Origin: SZUA-592 sp041556555
GTDB taxonomy: Bacteria > Pseudomonadota > Gammaproteobacteria > Eutrophobiales > Eutrophobiaceae
Assembly: GCA_041556555.1 (NCBI GenBank)
Contig: JBFFIE010000021.1
Coordinates: 1-32,267, forward strand
Direction: 5' to 3'
Length of the DNA stretch: 32,267 nucleotides
In this document: in pieces, positions 8,450-16,203 of the stretch
How the letters are laid out: each line of letters begins with the position of its first letter
Numbering within the stretch: position 1 is the first letter of the stretch
The notes under the pieces: generated by a model
Databases searched by the model: none
Told to the model about the DNA's origin: nothing
The model's input: only the letters and a program-made list of their open reading frames with translations
Program-made: the position numbers and the translations under genes

Positions 8450-10321
8450 ATGTTACATAAAATAACAAATTATCGTTTAACAGGTTTACTGTTTGTTATT
8501 GCCATTCTGGCCTCCTGCACTATCGGACCGCCAAAACTGGACAAGGAAGTAGAACAACAGGCCATCTTATATGAACAAGAAGGCAACCTGCTTGCAGCTG
8601 CCGAAGAATATCTGCGTCTCGCTGGTGAACATGATTACTACGCAGATTATTTCTATCTCAAAGCTGCCAGAAATTACCTTGATGCCAATGCTTTGGAGCT
8701 TTCAGAAAAAACATTAAAAAGACTCCGGGATCAAAAGCTTGATCCAATCCAGGTGTTTGAACGTCGGATACTGTCAGCAAGAATTGCATTGATTAGAGAG
8801 GATGCAATGCTTGCCTTGCATCATCTGGATACAAGCATCCCGGAAAATGTACCAGCAGACCTGGAAACAGAATATTATCTGGTTCGATCGCTGGCCTTTG
8901 AGAAAGATGGTCAAATGCTGAATGCCTTCTATGACAGAAGCCGTTATTCCCCATCCATTACCGATGAAAAACTACAGAAAGAAAACCAGAAAAAAATCTG
9001 GCAACTCATTACCAATACAGATCTGCGCAAACTGGAAAAGGCCCACCAGGAGGCAATAACTGATTCAGTCAATGCAGGATGGCTTGAGCTAGGTATCATT
9101 GTGAAAACCGGCCTTTATAATATGCCGTTGCTGGAGTCATCTATCAGCTCATGGAGCAAACGTTATGCTTCTCACCCTGCCAAACCGGATATATTGCAAA
9201 CAATTATGGTACTGGCCAGGGAAGTGAATGAGTTACCCGAGCAGATTGCTTTATTGCTCCCGTTTGATGAAACTTACAGGGAATTCTCCAATGCCATTCG
9301 GGACGGCTTCATGGCGGCATGGTATAACTCGCCAGGCAAGAGGCCCGTAATCAGGGTTTATGACACATCCCAGGGAAGTATTTCAGATGTTTACCAACGT
9401 GCAGTTGAAGAAGGAGCAGAGTTTATTGTTGGGCCACTGGAAAAGAATTCTATAGAAAGCTTGTTGATGTCCAATACCCTGACTATCAAAACATTGACAC
9501 TCAATCGGGTGGATAGCTCTTCTACCAATCCACGTAACGCAACCGGGACTGATATTACACCGCTTGTCTACCAGTTTGGACTGGTACCCGAAGATGAGGC
9601 AAATCAGCTTGCCGAGCAAATCTGGCTGGATGGTCATTCCAGGGCCTTGATCATTACGCCTGATAACAGCTGGGGAGACAGGATTTATAATGCTTTCAAG
9701 TCAAGATGGACGGAGCTTGGCGGTGAAATTATGAATTACGTCAGGATCTTTGACTCTAGTCGCAATTATGCCCAACCCGTTGAAGAATTATTGAATATTA
9801 ACAGTAGTAACCAGCGTGCACGGGAGCTGATGGCAACGTTGGGTCGTAAGGTGTTTTTTGAACCAAGACGGCGTCATGACGCCGATGCAATTTTCATTGC
9901 TGTATCTGCAGATATGGCTAGACAGCTGGTCCCACAATTACGATTTTATGATGCAGCCAATATCGCAACCTATTCCATTTCAAATATCTTTACCGGTGTT
10001 TATGATCCGCAAAAGGATGAAGATATTGAAAATGTTATATTTTCCGATATGCCCTGGATTGTTGATAAGGAATACCAGCGATCACCATTGCAACAGCAAT
10101 TAAACCGCGCCTGGCAGCAGATGAACTCTCCTTACCGACGCCTATACGCCTTTGGAACGGATGCCTATCAGCTAATCCCGCAACTTGGAAGTCTATATAT
10201 CCAGGGAAATAATTACCAGGGCAATACCGGCACACTTGCCGTTGATGAACAAGGACAGGTAAAGCGTTACTCCGTCTGGGCCAAGTTCGTTAACGGTATT
10301 CCCGTCATGATTCAACGATGA
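8450..10321 (+). CDS. lpoA: LpoA, outer-membrane lipoprotein activator of PBP1A
   Basis: Outer-membrane lipoprotein that reaches through the peptidoglycan to stimulate PBP1A. From the ATG the product is 623 residues, shorter than E. coli LpoA (678). Lipoprotein signal peptide with lipobox LASC (Cys23), a helical TPR-like N-domain (about 35-260), then a periplasmic-binding-protein-like domain starting with IALLLPF at 266-272 and NAIRDGFMAAWY near 281-292. An upstream in-frame TTG at 8441 would add three residues; the ATG is preferred because the signal peptide then begins in the usual way. Neither start has a good Shine-Dalgarno. First gene of the lpoA-yraN-diaA-dolP cluster. Confidence 0.93.
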   Translation: MLHKITNYRLTGLLFVIAILASCTIGPPKLDKEVEQQAILYEQEGNLLAAAEEYLRLAGEHDYYADYFYLKAARNYLDANALELSEKTLKRLRDQKLDPIQVFERRILSARIALIREDAMLALHHLDTSIPENVPADLETEYYLVRSLAFEKDGQMLNAFYDRSRYSPSITDEKLQKENQKKIWQLITNTDLRKLEKAHQEAITDSVNAGWLELGIIVKTGLYNMPLLESSISSWSKRYASHPAKPDILQTIMVLAREVNELPEQIALLLPFDETYREFSNAIRDGFMAAWYNSPGKRPVIRVYDTSQGSISDVYQRAVEEGAEFIVGPLEKNSIESLLMSNTLTIKTLTLNRVDSSSTNPRNATGTDITPLVYQFGLVPEDEANQLAEQIWLDGHSRALIITPDNSWGDRIYNAFKSRWTELGGEIMNYVRIFDSSRNYAQPVEELLNINSSNQRARELMATLGRKVFFEPRRRHDADAIFIAVSADMARQLVPQLRFYDAANIATYSISNIFTGVYDPQKDEDIENVIFSDMPWIVDKEYQRSPLQQQLNRAWQQMNSPYRRLYAFGTDAYQLIPQLGSLYIQGNNYQGNTGTLAVDEQGQVKRYSVWAKFVNGIPVMIQR

Positions 10322-10698
10322 TCTTTCCGGGCAAGAAGAAACTTGCCTCGGCAACTGGGAAATGGGCCGAGGATATGGCCCTTGCTCATCTGGAAAATAA
10401 AGGTCTGATGTTAATTGAAAGAAACTACCGGATTCCAGCGGGAGAGATTGACCTTATAATGAAAGATAACGAACTAACAGTTTTTATAGAAGTAAAATAT
10501 CGTAAAAATAATAGCTTTTATCATATTCGCGAATCCATTGATAAAAGAAAATGTGATCGGATCATCAAAACAGGATTGTATTATCAGCAATCATCCGGAA
10601 CAGGATCGGATATGATTTGCCGGTTTGATATCGTGTTAGTAACAGGTGATCCGGATCGTCCAGGCATCCAATGGATAAAAGATGCATTTATTGCATAA
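10318..10698 (+). CDS. yraN: YraN, UPF0102 family endonuclease-like protein
   Basis: Small protein of 126 residues in the UPF0102 family, which has a restriction-endonuclease-like fold. The nuclease-type residues are visible in GEIDLIMKDNELTVFIEVKYR at about 42-62 (D and E-x-K), with an upstream conserved GKWAEDMALAHLENKG helix. The biological substrate is not well established. It overlaps the lpoA stop by four bases (ATGA) and precedes diaA, as in E. coli. Confidence 0.92.
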   Translation: MIFPGKKKLASATGKWAEDMALAHLENKGLMLIERNYRIPAGEIDLIMKDNELTVFIEVKYRKNNSFYHIRESIDKRKCDRIIKTGLYYQQSSGTGSDMICRFDIVLVTGDPDRPGIQWIKDAFIA

Positions 10699-10722
10699 CA
10701 CAGATCTAAATTGAATTAATCT

Positions 10723-11316
10723 ATGGATCCTGTTGAACGCATCAAGCAGAACTTCGATGAAAGCATCAGGCTCAAACAGGAGTCAGCTGAGTTGCTGGCA
10801 CATAAAATCGGAGAGGCTGCAATTTTGATGACAAATGCAATATTACAGGAAAGCAAGATATTGAGCTGCGGTAATGGCGGCTCAGCTGCGGATTCACAGA
10901 GATTTTCTTCTGAGTTACTGAATCGTTTTGAAATGGAACGCCCCGGTCTTCCGGCCTTTACTCTCACGGCAGATTCTTCGACATTGACTTCAATTGCTAA
11001 TGACTATCAGTTTGCAGATATTTTTTCAAAGCAGATAAGGGCACTTGGCCAACCTGGCGATATACTCCTGGCACTAACGACCAGCGGTGAATCACACAAC
11101 ATAATTCATGCCATTGATGCTGCACATGATCGGGATATGACAGTCATTGCTTTAACCGGCTGCGAGGGTGGACAAGTTGCCTATCTCATGCAAAACGATG
11201 ATATTGAAATACGTGTTCCACACTGGACAGCCGCAAGAATCCATGAGGTGCACATTACGATCATTCACTCTCTATGTGATCTGATTGATAACAATTTACT
11301 TGGTCAGGAGGTATGA
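10723..11316 (+). CDS. diaA: DiaA-like SIS-domain protein (DnaA initiator-associating factor)
   Basis: Sugar-isomerase (SIS) domain protein of 197 residues. CGNGGSA at 49-55 and TTSGES at 119-124 form the phosphosugar-binding pocket; the DSQRFSSELLNRFEMERPGLPAF segment is typical of DiaA, which binds DnaA and promotes timely initiation in E. coli. The family is close to GmhA (sedoheptulose-7-phosphate isomerase); the yraN-diaA-dolP context favours DiaA, but isomerase activity cannot be excluded from sequence. The gap from yraN is 24 nt and no strong Shine-Dalgarno is visible. Confidence 0.88.
   Translation: MDPVERIKQNFDESIRLKQESAELLAHKIGEAAILMTNAILQESKILSCGNGGSAADSQRFSSELLNRFEMERPGLPAFTLTADSSTLTSIANDYQFADIFSKQIRALGQPGDILLALTTSGESHNIIHAIDAAHDRDMTVIALTGCEGGQVAYLMQNDDIEIRVPHWTAARIHEVHITIIHSLCDLIDNNLLGQEV
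11306..11312 (+). promoter_or_regulatory. Shine-Dalgarno that decides the dolP start
   Basis: AGGAGGT sits at the 3' end of diaA, directly before ATGATG. Its core ends at 11311, leaving one base before the first ATG (11313) but four before the second (11316). The second ATG is therefore the likelier start, and overlaps the diaA TGA by one base. Confidence 0.65.
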
Positions 11317-11897
11317 TGAATAAAACAGCTTTTATATCTATTTTTTCTGCTTTATCAATATCAGTTTTACTGCAGGCATGTGCGCCGGTTGTGGTTGGTA
11401 CCGCCGCAACCGGCGTCATAGTAGCACATGACCGGCGAACAACCGGTACAGTGATTGATGATCAGGGAATTGAATTTAAAGCAAATCAGGCTTTCTACGA
11501 AGACAAGGAAATCGAGGACAGTTCCCATGTGAATGTCACCAGTTTTAACCTGGTGGTACTCATTACCGGAGAAACACCGTCAGAAGAACTCAAACAACGC
11601 GTCGGGAACATAGTGGCCGCATTACCCAAGGTCACGCATGTTTATAATGAATTAACCATTTCAGCACCAAGTTCGCTGGTCAGTCGCAGCAGCGACAGCC
11701 TGATCACCTCCAAGGTCAAGACCAGATTGCTGACAATCAAGGACTTCGATGGGACCAGGGTTAAGGTGGTTACTGAAAAAGGCATTGTCTATCTCATGGG
11801 ACTGGTTACACAGCAGGAATCAGAGATCGCTACCAACGCGGCCAGGCAGGTTGGTGGTGTTCAGAAAGTAGTAAAATTATTCCAGTATATTGACTGA
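11316..11897 (+). CDS. dolP: DolP (YraP), dual-BON-domain outer-membrane lipoprotein
   Basis: Outer-membrane lipoprotein with two BON domains that in E. coli supports envelope integrity and BAM function and belongs to the sigma-E regulon. Lipobox LQAC with Cys22 counted from the second ATG, followed by the conserved APVVVGTAATGVIVAHDRRTTGT stretch. BON1 spans about 45-110 and BON2 about 120-190 (SDSLITSKVKTRLL to GGVQKVV). 193 residues, family-typical. It ends 12 nt from the convergent macrodomain gene. Confidence 0.94.
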   Translation: MNKTAFISIFSALSISVLLQACAPVVVGTAATGVIVAHDRRTTGTVIDDQGIEFKANQAFYEDKEIEDSSHVNVTSFNLVVLITGETPSEELKQRVGNIVAALPKVTHVYNELTISAPSSLVSRSSDSLITSKVKTRLLTIKDFDGTRVKVVTEKGIVYLMGLVTQQESEIATNAARQVGGVQKVVKLFQYID

Positions 11898-11909
11898 CGA
11901 CCAGCTGTC

Positions 11910-12395
11910 TCAGAGCAAGGAAAGATAGATATCCCGGTCTTCGGCTGAAAAGCAGCAGACAATCAGCCTCTCGAATGATTTTTCATGGGATTTCATGGTT
12001 GCAATGGCAATCCTGGCTGCCTCGGTCTTGGGGTAGCCGTAAATACCGGTACTGATACAGGGAAAGGCAATACTTTTCAGTCCCTTGGCAAACGCCAGCT
12101 TGAGCGAATTCTCATAGCAATCTCTTAATAACCCTGACTCATTGTTTTTACCGCCCCGCCAGACTGGCCCGACCGTATGGATGATCCAGCTTGCCTTGAG
12201 CTTGAATCCAGGAGAGATAACTGCTTCACCGGTATCACAGCCACCCAGGCTGCGATTATAATCCAGTAATTCAGGTCCGGCAGCCCGGTGAATGGCTCCA
12301 TCAACACCACCCCCGCCCAGCAGGGAGTTGTTTGCAGCATTAACTATCACATCCACATCGAGAGCAGTAATATCTGACTGGATGACCTCTATCAT
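11910..12395 (-). CDS. Macrodomain protein, probable O-acetyl-ADP-ribose deacetylase / ADP-ribosyl hydrolase
   Basis: Single macrodomain of 161 residues in the MacroD/YmdB class. The ADP-ribose-binding loops are intact: NAANNSLLGGGGVDGAIH at 19-36 (with the catalytic-type Asp32) and STGIYGYP at 115-122. Such enzymes remove ADP-ribose esters or deacetylate O-acetyl-ADP-ribose; the physiological substrate here is unknown. It begins 17 nt after sspB on the same strand, so it is probably transcribed with petABC-sspAB, and meets dolP tail to tail. I do not recall a macrodomain gene at this position in the Pseudomonas layout, so it may be a lineage-specific addition. No symbol is assigned because orthology to ymdB is not shown. 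Confidence 0.9.
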   Translation of the reverse strand: MIEVIQSDITALDVDVIVNAANNSLLGGGGVDGAIHRAAGPELLDYNRSLGGCDTGEAVISPGFKLKASWIIHTVGPVWRGGKNNESGLLRDCYENSLKLAFAKGLKSIAFPCISTGIYGYPKTEAARIAIATMKSHEKSFERLIVCCFSAEDRDIYLSLL

Positions 12396-12412
12396 TGAAC
12401 AAAGGTGAATAT

Positions 12413-12802
12413 TTACTTGATTATTTTCAGGTGCGGTGCGCCCGGTTTTCCCTTTTTGTTATCCGTCTCCTTTTTTATTTTGTCATCATCCGGAGTTTCA
12501 TCTGGGAATATCATGCCTTTGCCATTTTCCCTGGAATAAACAGCCATCACGGCATTCATGGGTATGACAATATGGCTGGGTTTGCCATTAAAACGGGCAT
12601 TAAAAATTACGTGGTCACTGGAGATATTGAAGTCCTGTACGGCATCAGGATGAATATTGAGAACGATCTTGCCATTATCAATATACTGATCCGGTACATC
12701 CACTCCCTCCTGGGTAGCATCCACCATCAAATGCGGTGTCATTGCATTGTCCAGTATCCAGTCACACAGCGCCCTCAATAAATAAGGGCGATTGGATGTC
12801 AT
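12413..12802 (-). CDS. sspB: SspB, ClpXP specificity-enhancing adaptor
   Basis: Adaptor that delivers ssrA-tagged proteins to ClpXP. The folded domain starts at RPYLLRALCDWILDN and includes the VIFNARFNGKPSHIVIPMNAVMAVYSREN core. A charged linker then leads to a C-terminal GAPHLKIIK tail resembling the ClpX-binding peptide of E. coli SspB. Two starts are possible: GTG at 12812-12814, immediately after the sspA stop, or ATG at 12800-12802. I prefer the ATG (129 residues) because homologues begin only a few residues before RPYL. Neither has a clear Shine-Dalgarno. Its pairing with sspA is conserved. Confidence 0.93.
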   Translation of the reverse strand: MTSNRPYLLRALCDWILDNAMTPHLMVDATQEGVDVPDQYIDNGKIVLNIHPDAVQDFNISSDHVIFNARFNGKPSHIVIPMNAVMAVYSRENGKGMIFPDETPDDDKIKKETDNKKGKPGAPHLKIIK

Positions 12803-12814
12803 ATCAGAATTCAC

Positions 12815-13444
12815 TTAAACACTTTTCAGATCTTTTTCCTTTTCAGAAAGTGATTGTTTGAATGATTCCCGTTCAAACAATCTCTCGGCATATTTGTTAA
12901 TTGCCTTGGCCGAGGATGGCAACTTGACCCCATAACTATCCAGTCTCCATAACAAAGCAGCCATACAACAATCAATCAGGGAATATTCGTCAGACATAAA
13001 GAACGGTTTTTGATCAAACAAGGGAGATATTGCTGTGAGATTGTCTCTAAGCTGCTTGCGGGCGTTGGCTGCCACAGCTTCATCTTCACTTTCAATTTCA
13101 TCTATCAGGGAATAAAGATCGCGCATGACCCGGTAACGTAACTGTCGGTTACTTGCTCTTGCAACAGGATCAACCGGTAATAACGGCGGATGAGGAAACC
13201 GCTCATCCAGGTATTCCATGATAATTTGTGCTTCATACAAAACCAGTTCCCTGTCAATCAAGGTTAAAAGTGAATTGTATGGGTTGAGTTCATTCAGTTC
13301 TTCCGGACGATTTTCAGCAGTAACAAAATTGATATCTACATTAATATCTTTTTCGGCCAGTACAATCCTGACGGCATGACTAAGTGGGGATTCAGGGTCC
13401 GTATAAAGAACCATGACTGATCGTCTGTTGGCAATACTGGCCAT
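12815..13444 (-). CDS. sspA: SspA, stringent starvation protein A (GST fold, RNA polymerase-associated)
   Basis: GST-like protein of 209 residues that binds RNA polymerase and is needed for stationary-phase and acid responses in E. coli. Thioredoxin-like N-domain begins SVMVLYTDPESPLSHAVRIVLAEKD; the conserved YLDERFPHPPLLPVDPVARA segment joins it to the helical C-domain. The start is ATG with a good GGAGG seven bases upstream. It lies 45 nt after petC, probably in the same transcript. Confidence 0.95.
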   Translation of the reverse strand: MASIANRRSVMVLYTDPESPLSHAVRIVLAEKDINVDINFVTAENRPEELNELNPYNSLLTLIDRELVLYEAQIIMEYLDERFPHPPLLPVDPVARASNRQLRYRVMRDLYSLIDEIESEDEAVAANARKQLRDNLTAISPLFDQKPFFMSDEYSLIDCCMAALLWRLDSYGVKLPSSAKAINKYAERLFERESFKQSLSEKEKDLKSV

Positions 13445-13489
13445 ATTTATCCTCCGTACTTCATTACTTTAACGTGAACACGCAAGGCA

Positions 13490-14233
13490 TTATTCAACGT
13501 CCCGCCAGAATTCCTTCTTTAGCAGATATGCCACGACGAGAAACACCAGCAAATAGATTATGACCCAGATCCCTATAGCTTGACGCTTCAACTTTGCAGG
13601 TTCTGCAAGATAAACCAGGAAATTAACCAGATCGTATATAGTCTGTTCATATTCTTCTTCAGACAATTTACCAGGAGTACCGGTTTCCAGACTTTCAATA
13701 ACCCGGGTAGTGGTTCTGTATTTATGGGTAACTGTTTTATAAACAGGTCGTTGAAAACCCTGTAATTCCCACAATACATGGGGCATCGCAACATCCTTGA
13801 ACTGAAGATTATTTACGCCGAAGGGCCGGGATGGATCACTGTAAAATGTCATGAAATAGGCATACAACCAGTCTGCGCCGCGTGCCCTCGCTATTACCGA
13901 AAGGTCTGGTGGTGCTACGCCAAAGAACTGCTCACCGTCTGCCGGCTTTAATGCGACATTCATGGTGTCGCCTGGCTTATCGGTGCCGAACATGAAATTA
14001 TCTTTTAATATATTTTCAGCAATATCCAGATCTTTCCCCAAACGGTTATAACGCATATAGGCCGCTGAGTGACAGCTCAGGCAATAATTCACAAAGATAC
14101 GTGCTCCCCTCTGCAGGGATTTGGTATCTGATAAATCCGGATCCATATGGTAACCATGGGTACCGGTGCTGGCAGCGTGAATTGCGCCAGCGCTGGATAA
14201 AGCCAAAAAAACTATAAAGAATATTTTTTTCAC
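13490..14233 (-). CDS. petC: Cytochrome c1 subunit of the bc1 complex
   Basis: Periplasm-facing heme subunit that passes electrons from the Rieske protein to soluble cytochrome c. Signal peptide about 1-20, single heme c site CLSCH (Cys51, Cys54, His55), probable axial Met150 in VAMPHVLWEL, and a C-terminal membrane anchor about 218-240. 247 residues. The start is GTG at 14231-14233 (the preceding petB stop overlaps it as GTGA), giving a sensible MKKIFFIVFLAL signal sequence. Confidence 0.95.
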   Translation of the reverse strand: MKKIFFIVFLALSSAGAIHAASTGTHGYHMDPDLSDTKSLQRGARIFVNYCLSCHSAAYMRYNRLGKDLDIAENILKDNFMFGTDKPGDTMNVALKPADGEQFFGVAPPDLSVIARARGADWLYAYFMTFYSDPSRPFGVNNLQFKDVAMPHVLWELQGFQRPVYKTVTHKYRTTTRVIESLETGTPGKLSEEEYEQTIYDLVNFLVYLAEPAKLKRQAIGIWVIIYLLVFLVVAYLLKKEFWRDVE

Positions 14234-15465
14234 GGCGCAGTCACCCTTTCCGGTACAGCTTTATCCCTGTCGATACTCGTATAAAACGGCATAAGCAGGA
14301 AGAAAAGGAAATAAATAACTGTGAATAATCTTGAAAACCAGCTATACATAGGTGTAGCAGCCTGCATGCCAAGCCAACCCAGGCAAACAAAGCTAATCAC
14401 AAACGCGGTCAAGGCAATACGATAGTAATAACCACGGTAGCGTATGGACTTTACCGGGCTTCGATCCAGCCATGGCAACAGAAAGAACATAAAGACGGCA
14501 AGGCCCATGGCAATAACCCCCCACAGCTGGCTGGGAATCGCCCGAAGAATGGCGTAGAAAGGTGTGAAATACCATACTGGTGCAATATGCTCCGGCGTCT
14601 GTAGCGGATTGGCGGGAACGAAATTGGCATGCTCAAGGAAATACCCTCCCATTTCCGGCGCGTAAAACACAACCAGTGAAAAGAAGATCAGGAACACTAC
14701 AGCACCAACGATATCCTTTACTGTGTAATACGGATGGAAAGGGATTCCGTCCAGGGGAATTCCGTTTTCATCTTTATGTTTCTTGATGTCAACACCATCC
14801 GGATTGTTTGAACCCACCTCGTGCAGGGAAATGATATGCACGAACACCAGTCCCACCAATACCAGCGGCATTGCAATCACATGATATGCAAAAAACCGGT
14901 TTAGTGTTACATCTGATACAACATAATCACCCCGGATCCATTCCGCTAAACCATCGCCCACGATCGGAATTGCACCAAACAGGGAAATGATAACCTGGGC
15001 TCCCCAGTAGGACATTTGACCCCAGGGCAGGAGATAGCCAAAGAAAGCTTCAGCCATCAGGGTCAGGTAAATAAACATGCCGGTACACCAGAGTAATTCC
15101 CGGGGTTTCTTGAATGAGCCATATAACAGGGCCCGGAGCATGTGCAGGTAAATAACGATAAAAAATGCCGAGGAACCGGTAGAATGCAGATAACGGATCA
15201 ACCATCCCCACTCTACATCTCGCATGATATATTCGACAGAGGCAAAGGCCTCATCGGCGGAAGGTTTGTAATTCATGGTCAACCAGATACCGGTCACGAT
15301 CTGAATCACCAGTACCAGTAAAGCCAGTGAACCGAAGAAATACCAGAAATTGAAATTCTTCGGTGCATAATATTTTGCCAGATGCTCATTCCAGGTTTTA
15401 AGCAATGGATACCTGGCGTCCACCCAGGAGATGAAATTACAGAGAGATTGTTTGATCATGTTCAT
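14230..15465 (-). CDS. petB: Cytochrome b subunit of the bc1 complex
   Basis: Membrane diheme subunit carrying both quinone sites. Heme ligands are the pairs His94/His108 and His195/His210. There are 14 residues between the second pair, where the Rhodobacter and mitochondrial proteins have 13. The Qo-site tetrapeptide is PVWY at 296-299 rather than PEWY. The length of 411 residues and C-terminal helices fit a full-length proteobacterial cytochrome b. ATGA overlap with petA upstream and GTGA overlap with petC downstream. Start MNMIKQ; an ATG two codons later is possible. Confidence 0.95.
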   Translation of the reverse strand: MNMIKQSLCNFISWVDARYPLLKTWNEHLAKYYAPKNFNFWYFFGSLALLVLVIQIVTGIWLTMNYKPSADEAFASVEYIMRDVEWGWLIRYLHSTGSSAFFIVIYLHMLRALLYGSFKKPRELLWCTGMFIYLTLMAEAFFGYLLPWGQMSYWGAQVIISLFGAIPIVGDGLAEWIRGDYVVSDVTLNRFFAYHVIAMPLVLVGLVFVHIISLHEVGSNNPDGVDIKKHKDENGIPLDGIPFHPYYTVKDIVGAVVFLIFFSLVVFYAPEMGGYFLEHANFVPANPLQTPEHIAPVWYFTPFYAILRAIPSQLWGVIAMGLAVFMFFLLPWLDRSPVKSIRYRGYYYRIALTAFVISFVCLGWLGMQAATPMYSWFSRLFTVIYFLFFLLMPFYTSIDRDKAVPERVTAP

Positions 15466-16058
15466 GCTATCTCTCCGGAATCATCACCTATCAGGATACG
15501 GCTATCACTCAAATACTTGTAGGGAGGGATCACCAGGTTTGTCGGTGCCGGCACGCCCTTGAAGACACGCCCAGCAAGGTCAAAACGTGAGCCGTGACAT
15601 GGACAGAAGAAACCACCCTTCCAGTCATCACCCAGTCCTGTGTTCACATCAATTGGAAAATAAGTGGGAGAACATCCAAGATGCGTACAAAGCCCGACTA
15701 CCACAAGGTATTCGGGCCGGATAGAGCGGTATTCATTCTCGGCATAATCAGGTTGCTGGGGCTGCTCTGAATCCGGATCACGCAATTTTTCATCAAGCAA
15801 TTCCAGATCATTGAGTGTCTTTTGATCACGTTTTAATATCCAGACCGGTTTACCCTGCCACTCAACGACGAGTTTTTCTCCAGGTTTCATTTCACTGATA
15901 TCCACCTCGACAGGCGCACCAATTGCCTTGGTTTTTTCGCTGGGATTCAAGGCGGAAATAAAAGGAATGCTGCTTGCTATAACACCGGCGCCACCGACGA
16001 CTGTTGCAGTCGTCGTCAAAAACCGGCGGCGATGTTTGTCAACTGCCCCGTCTTGCAT
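15462..16058 (-). CDS. petA: Rieske iron-sulfur subunit of the bc1 complex
   Basis: Membrane-anchored [2Fe-2S] protein that takes electrons from quinol at Qo. The N-terminus has an RRRFL twin-arginine-like motif at 10-14 followed by a hydrophobic helix (about 17-36). Cluster ligands are in CTHLGC (Cys124, His126) and CPCHGS (Cys152, His155), with Cys129 and Cys154 placed for the usual disulfide. 198 residues. Start ATG preceded by a GGGGAA Shine-Dalgarno. First gene of petABC-sspAB, with a promoter candidate 65 nt upstream. Confidence 0.96.
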   Translation of the reverse strand: MQDGAVDKHRRRFLTTTATVVGGAGVIASSIPFISALNPSEKTKAIGAPVEVDISEMKPGEKLVVEWQGKPVWILKRDQKTLNDLELLDEKLRDPDSEQPQQPDYAENEYRSIRPEYLVVVGLCTHLGCSPTYFPIDVNTGLGDDWKGGFFCPCHGSRFDLAGRVFKGVPAPTNLVIPPYKYLSDSRILIGDDSGEIA

Positions 16059-16122
16059 ATGTTGGATTCCCCACAGAAACTTGATCTGTAATTCACTGCC
16101 CTGTATTCACTGCAAAGGCGAT

Positions 16123-16131
16123 ATTATAACA
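16123..16131 (-). promoter_or_regulatory. Extended -10 promoter for petABC
   Basis: Minus strand reads TGTTATAAT: a perfect TATAAT (16123-16128) preceded by the TGn extended -10 motif. No good -35 box is at 16-18 bp, as is common for extended -10 promoters. An 11-bp palindrome (ACATG-n-CATGT, 16129-16139) abuts and overlaps the TG element and could be an operator. The distance to the petA start is 65 nt. Confidence 0.6.
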
Positions 16132-16186
16132 TGGCATGTCAAGCCATCTTTCAAAAAAACGGCTATCCTACCTTACTTTGAGACCC

Positions 16187-16203
16187 GGGAGGAAATACAA
16201 ATT
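16187..16203 (+). promoter_or_regulatory. Shine-Dalgarno and probable AUU start of the algW-type gene
   Basis: GGGAGGA (16187-16193) is followed, 8 nt after the GGAGG core, by in-frame ATT (16201-16203). No ATG, GTG or TTG occurs in this frame between 16081 and 16234. An ATT start gives a 373-residue protein with a short tail and a complete membrane helix, as expected for DegS/AlgW. AUU initiation is established for infC and pcnB in E. coli. Confidence 0.6.

Noticed and set aside
11898..11909. Terminator between dolP and the macrodomain gene
   Set aside because: The gap is only 12 nt and no inverted repeat with a T-run was found around it.
12395..12781. Plus-strand open frame of 128 codons
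   Set aside because: It is antisense to sspB, whose family match is clear, and it has no recognisable domain or ribosome site.
15928..16200. Upstream extension of the algW reading frame to an ATG inside petA
   Set aside because: It would run antisense through petA and add 91 residues with no family similarity before the membrane anchor.
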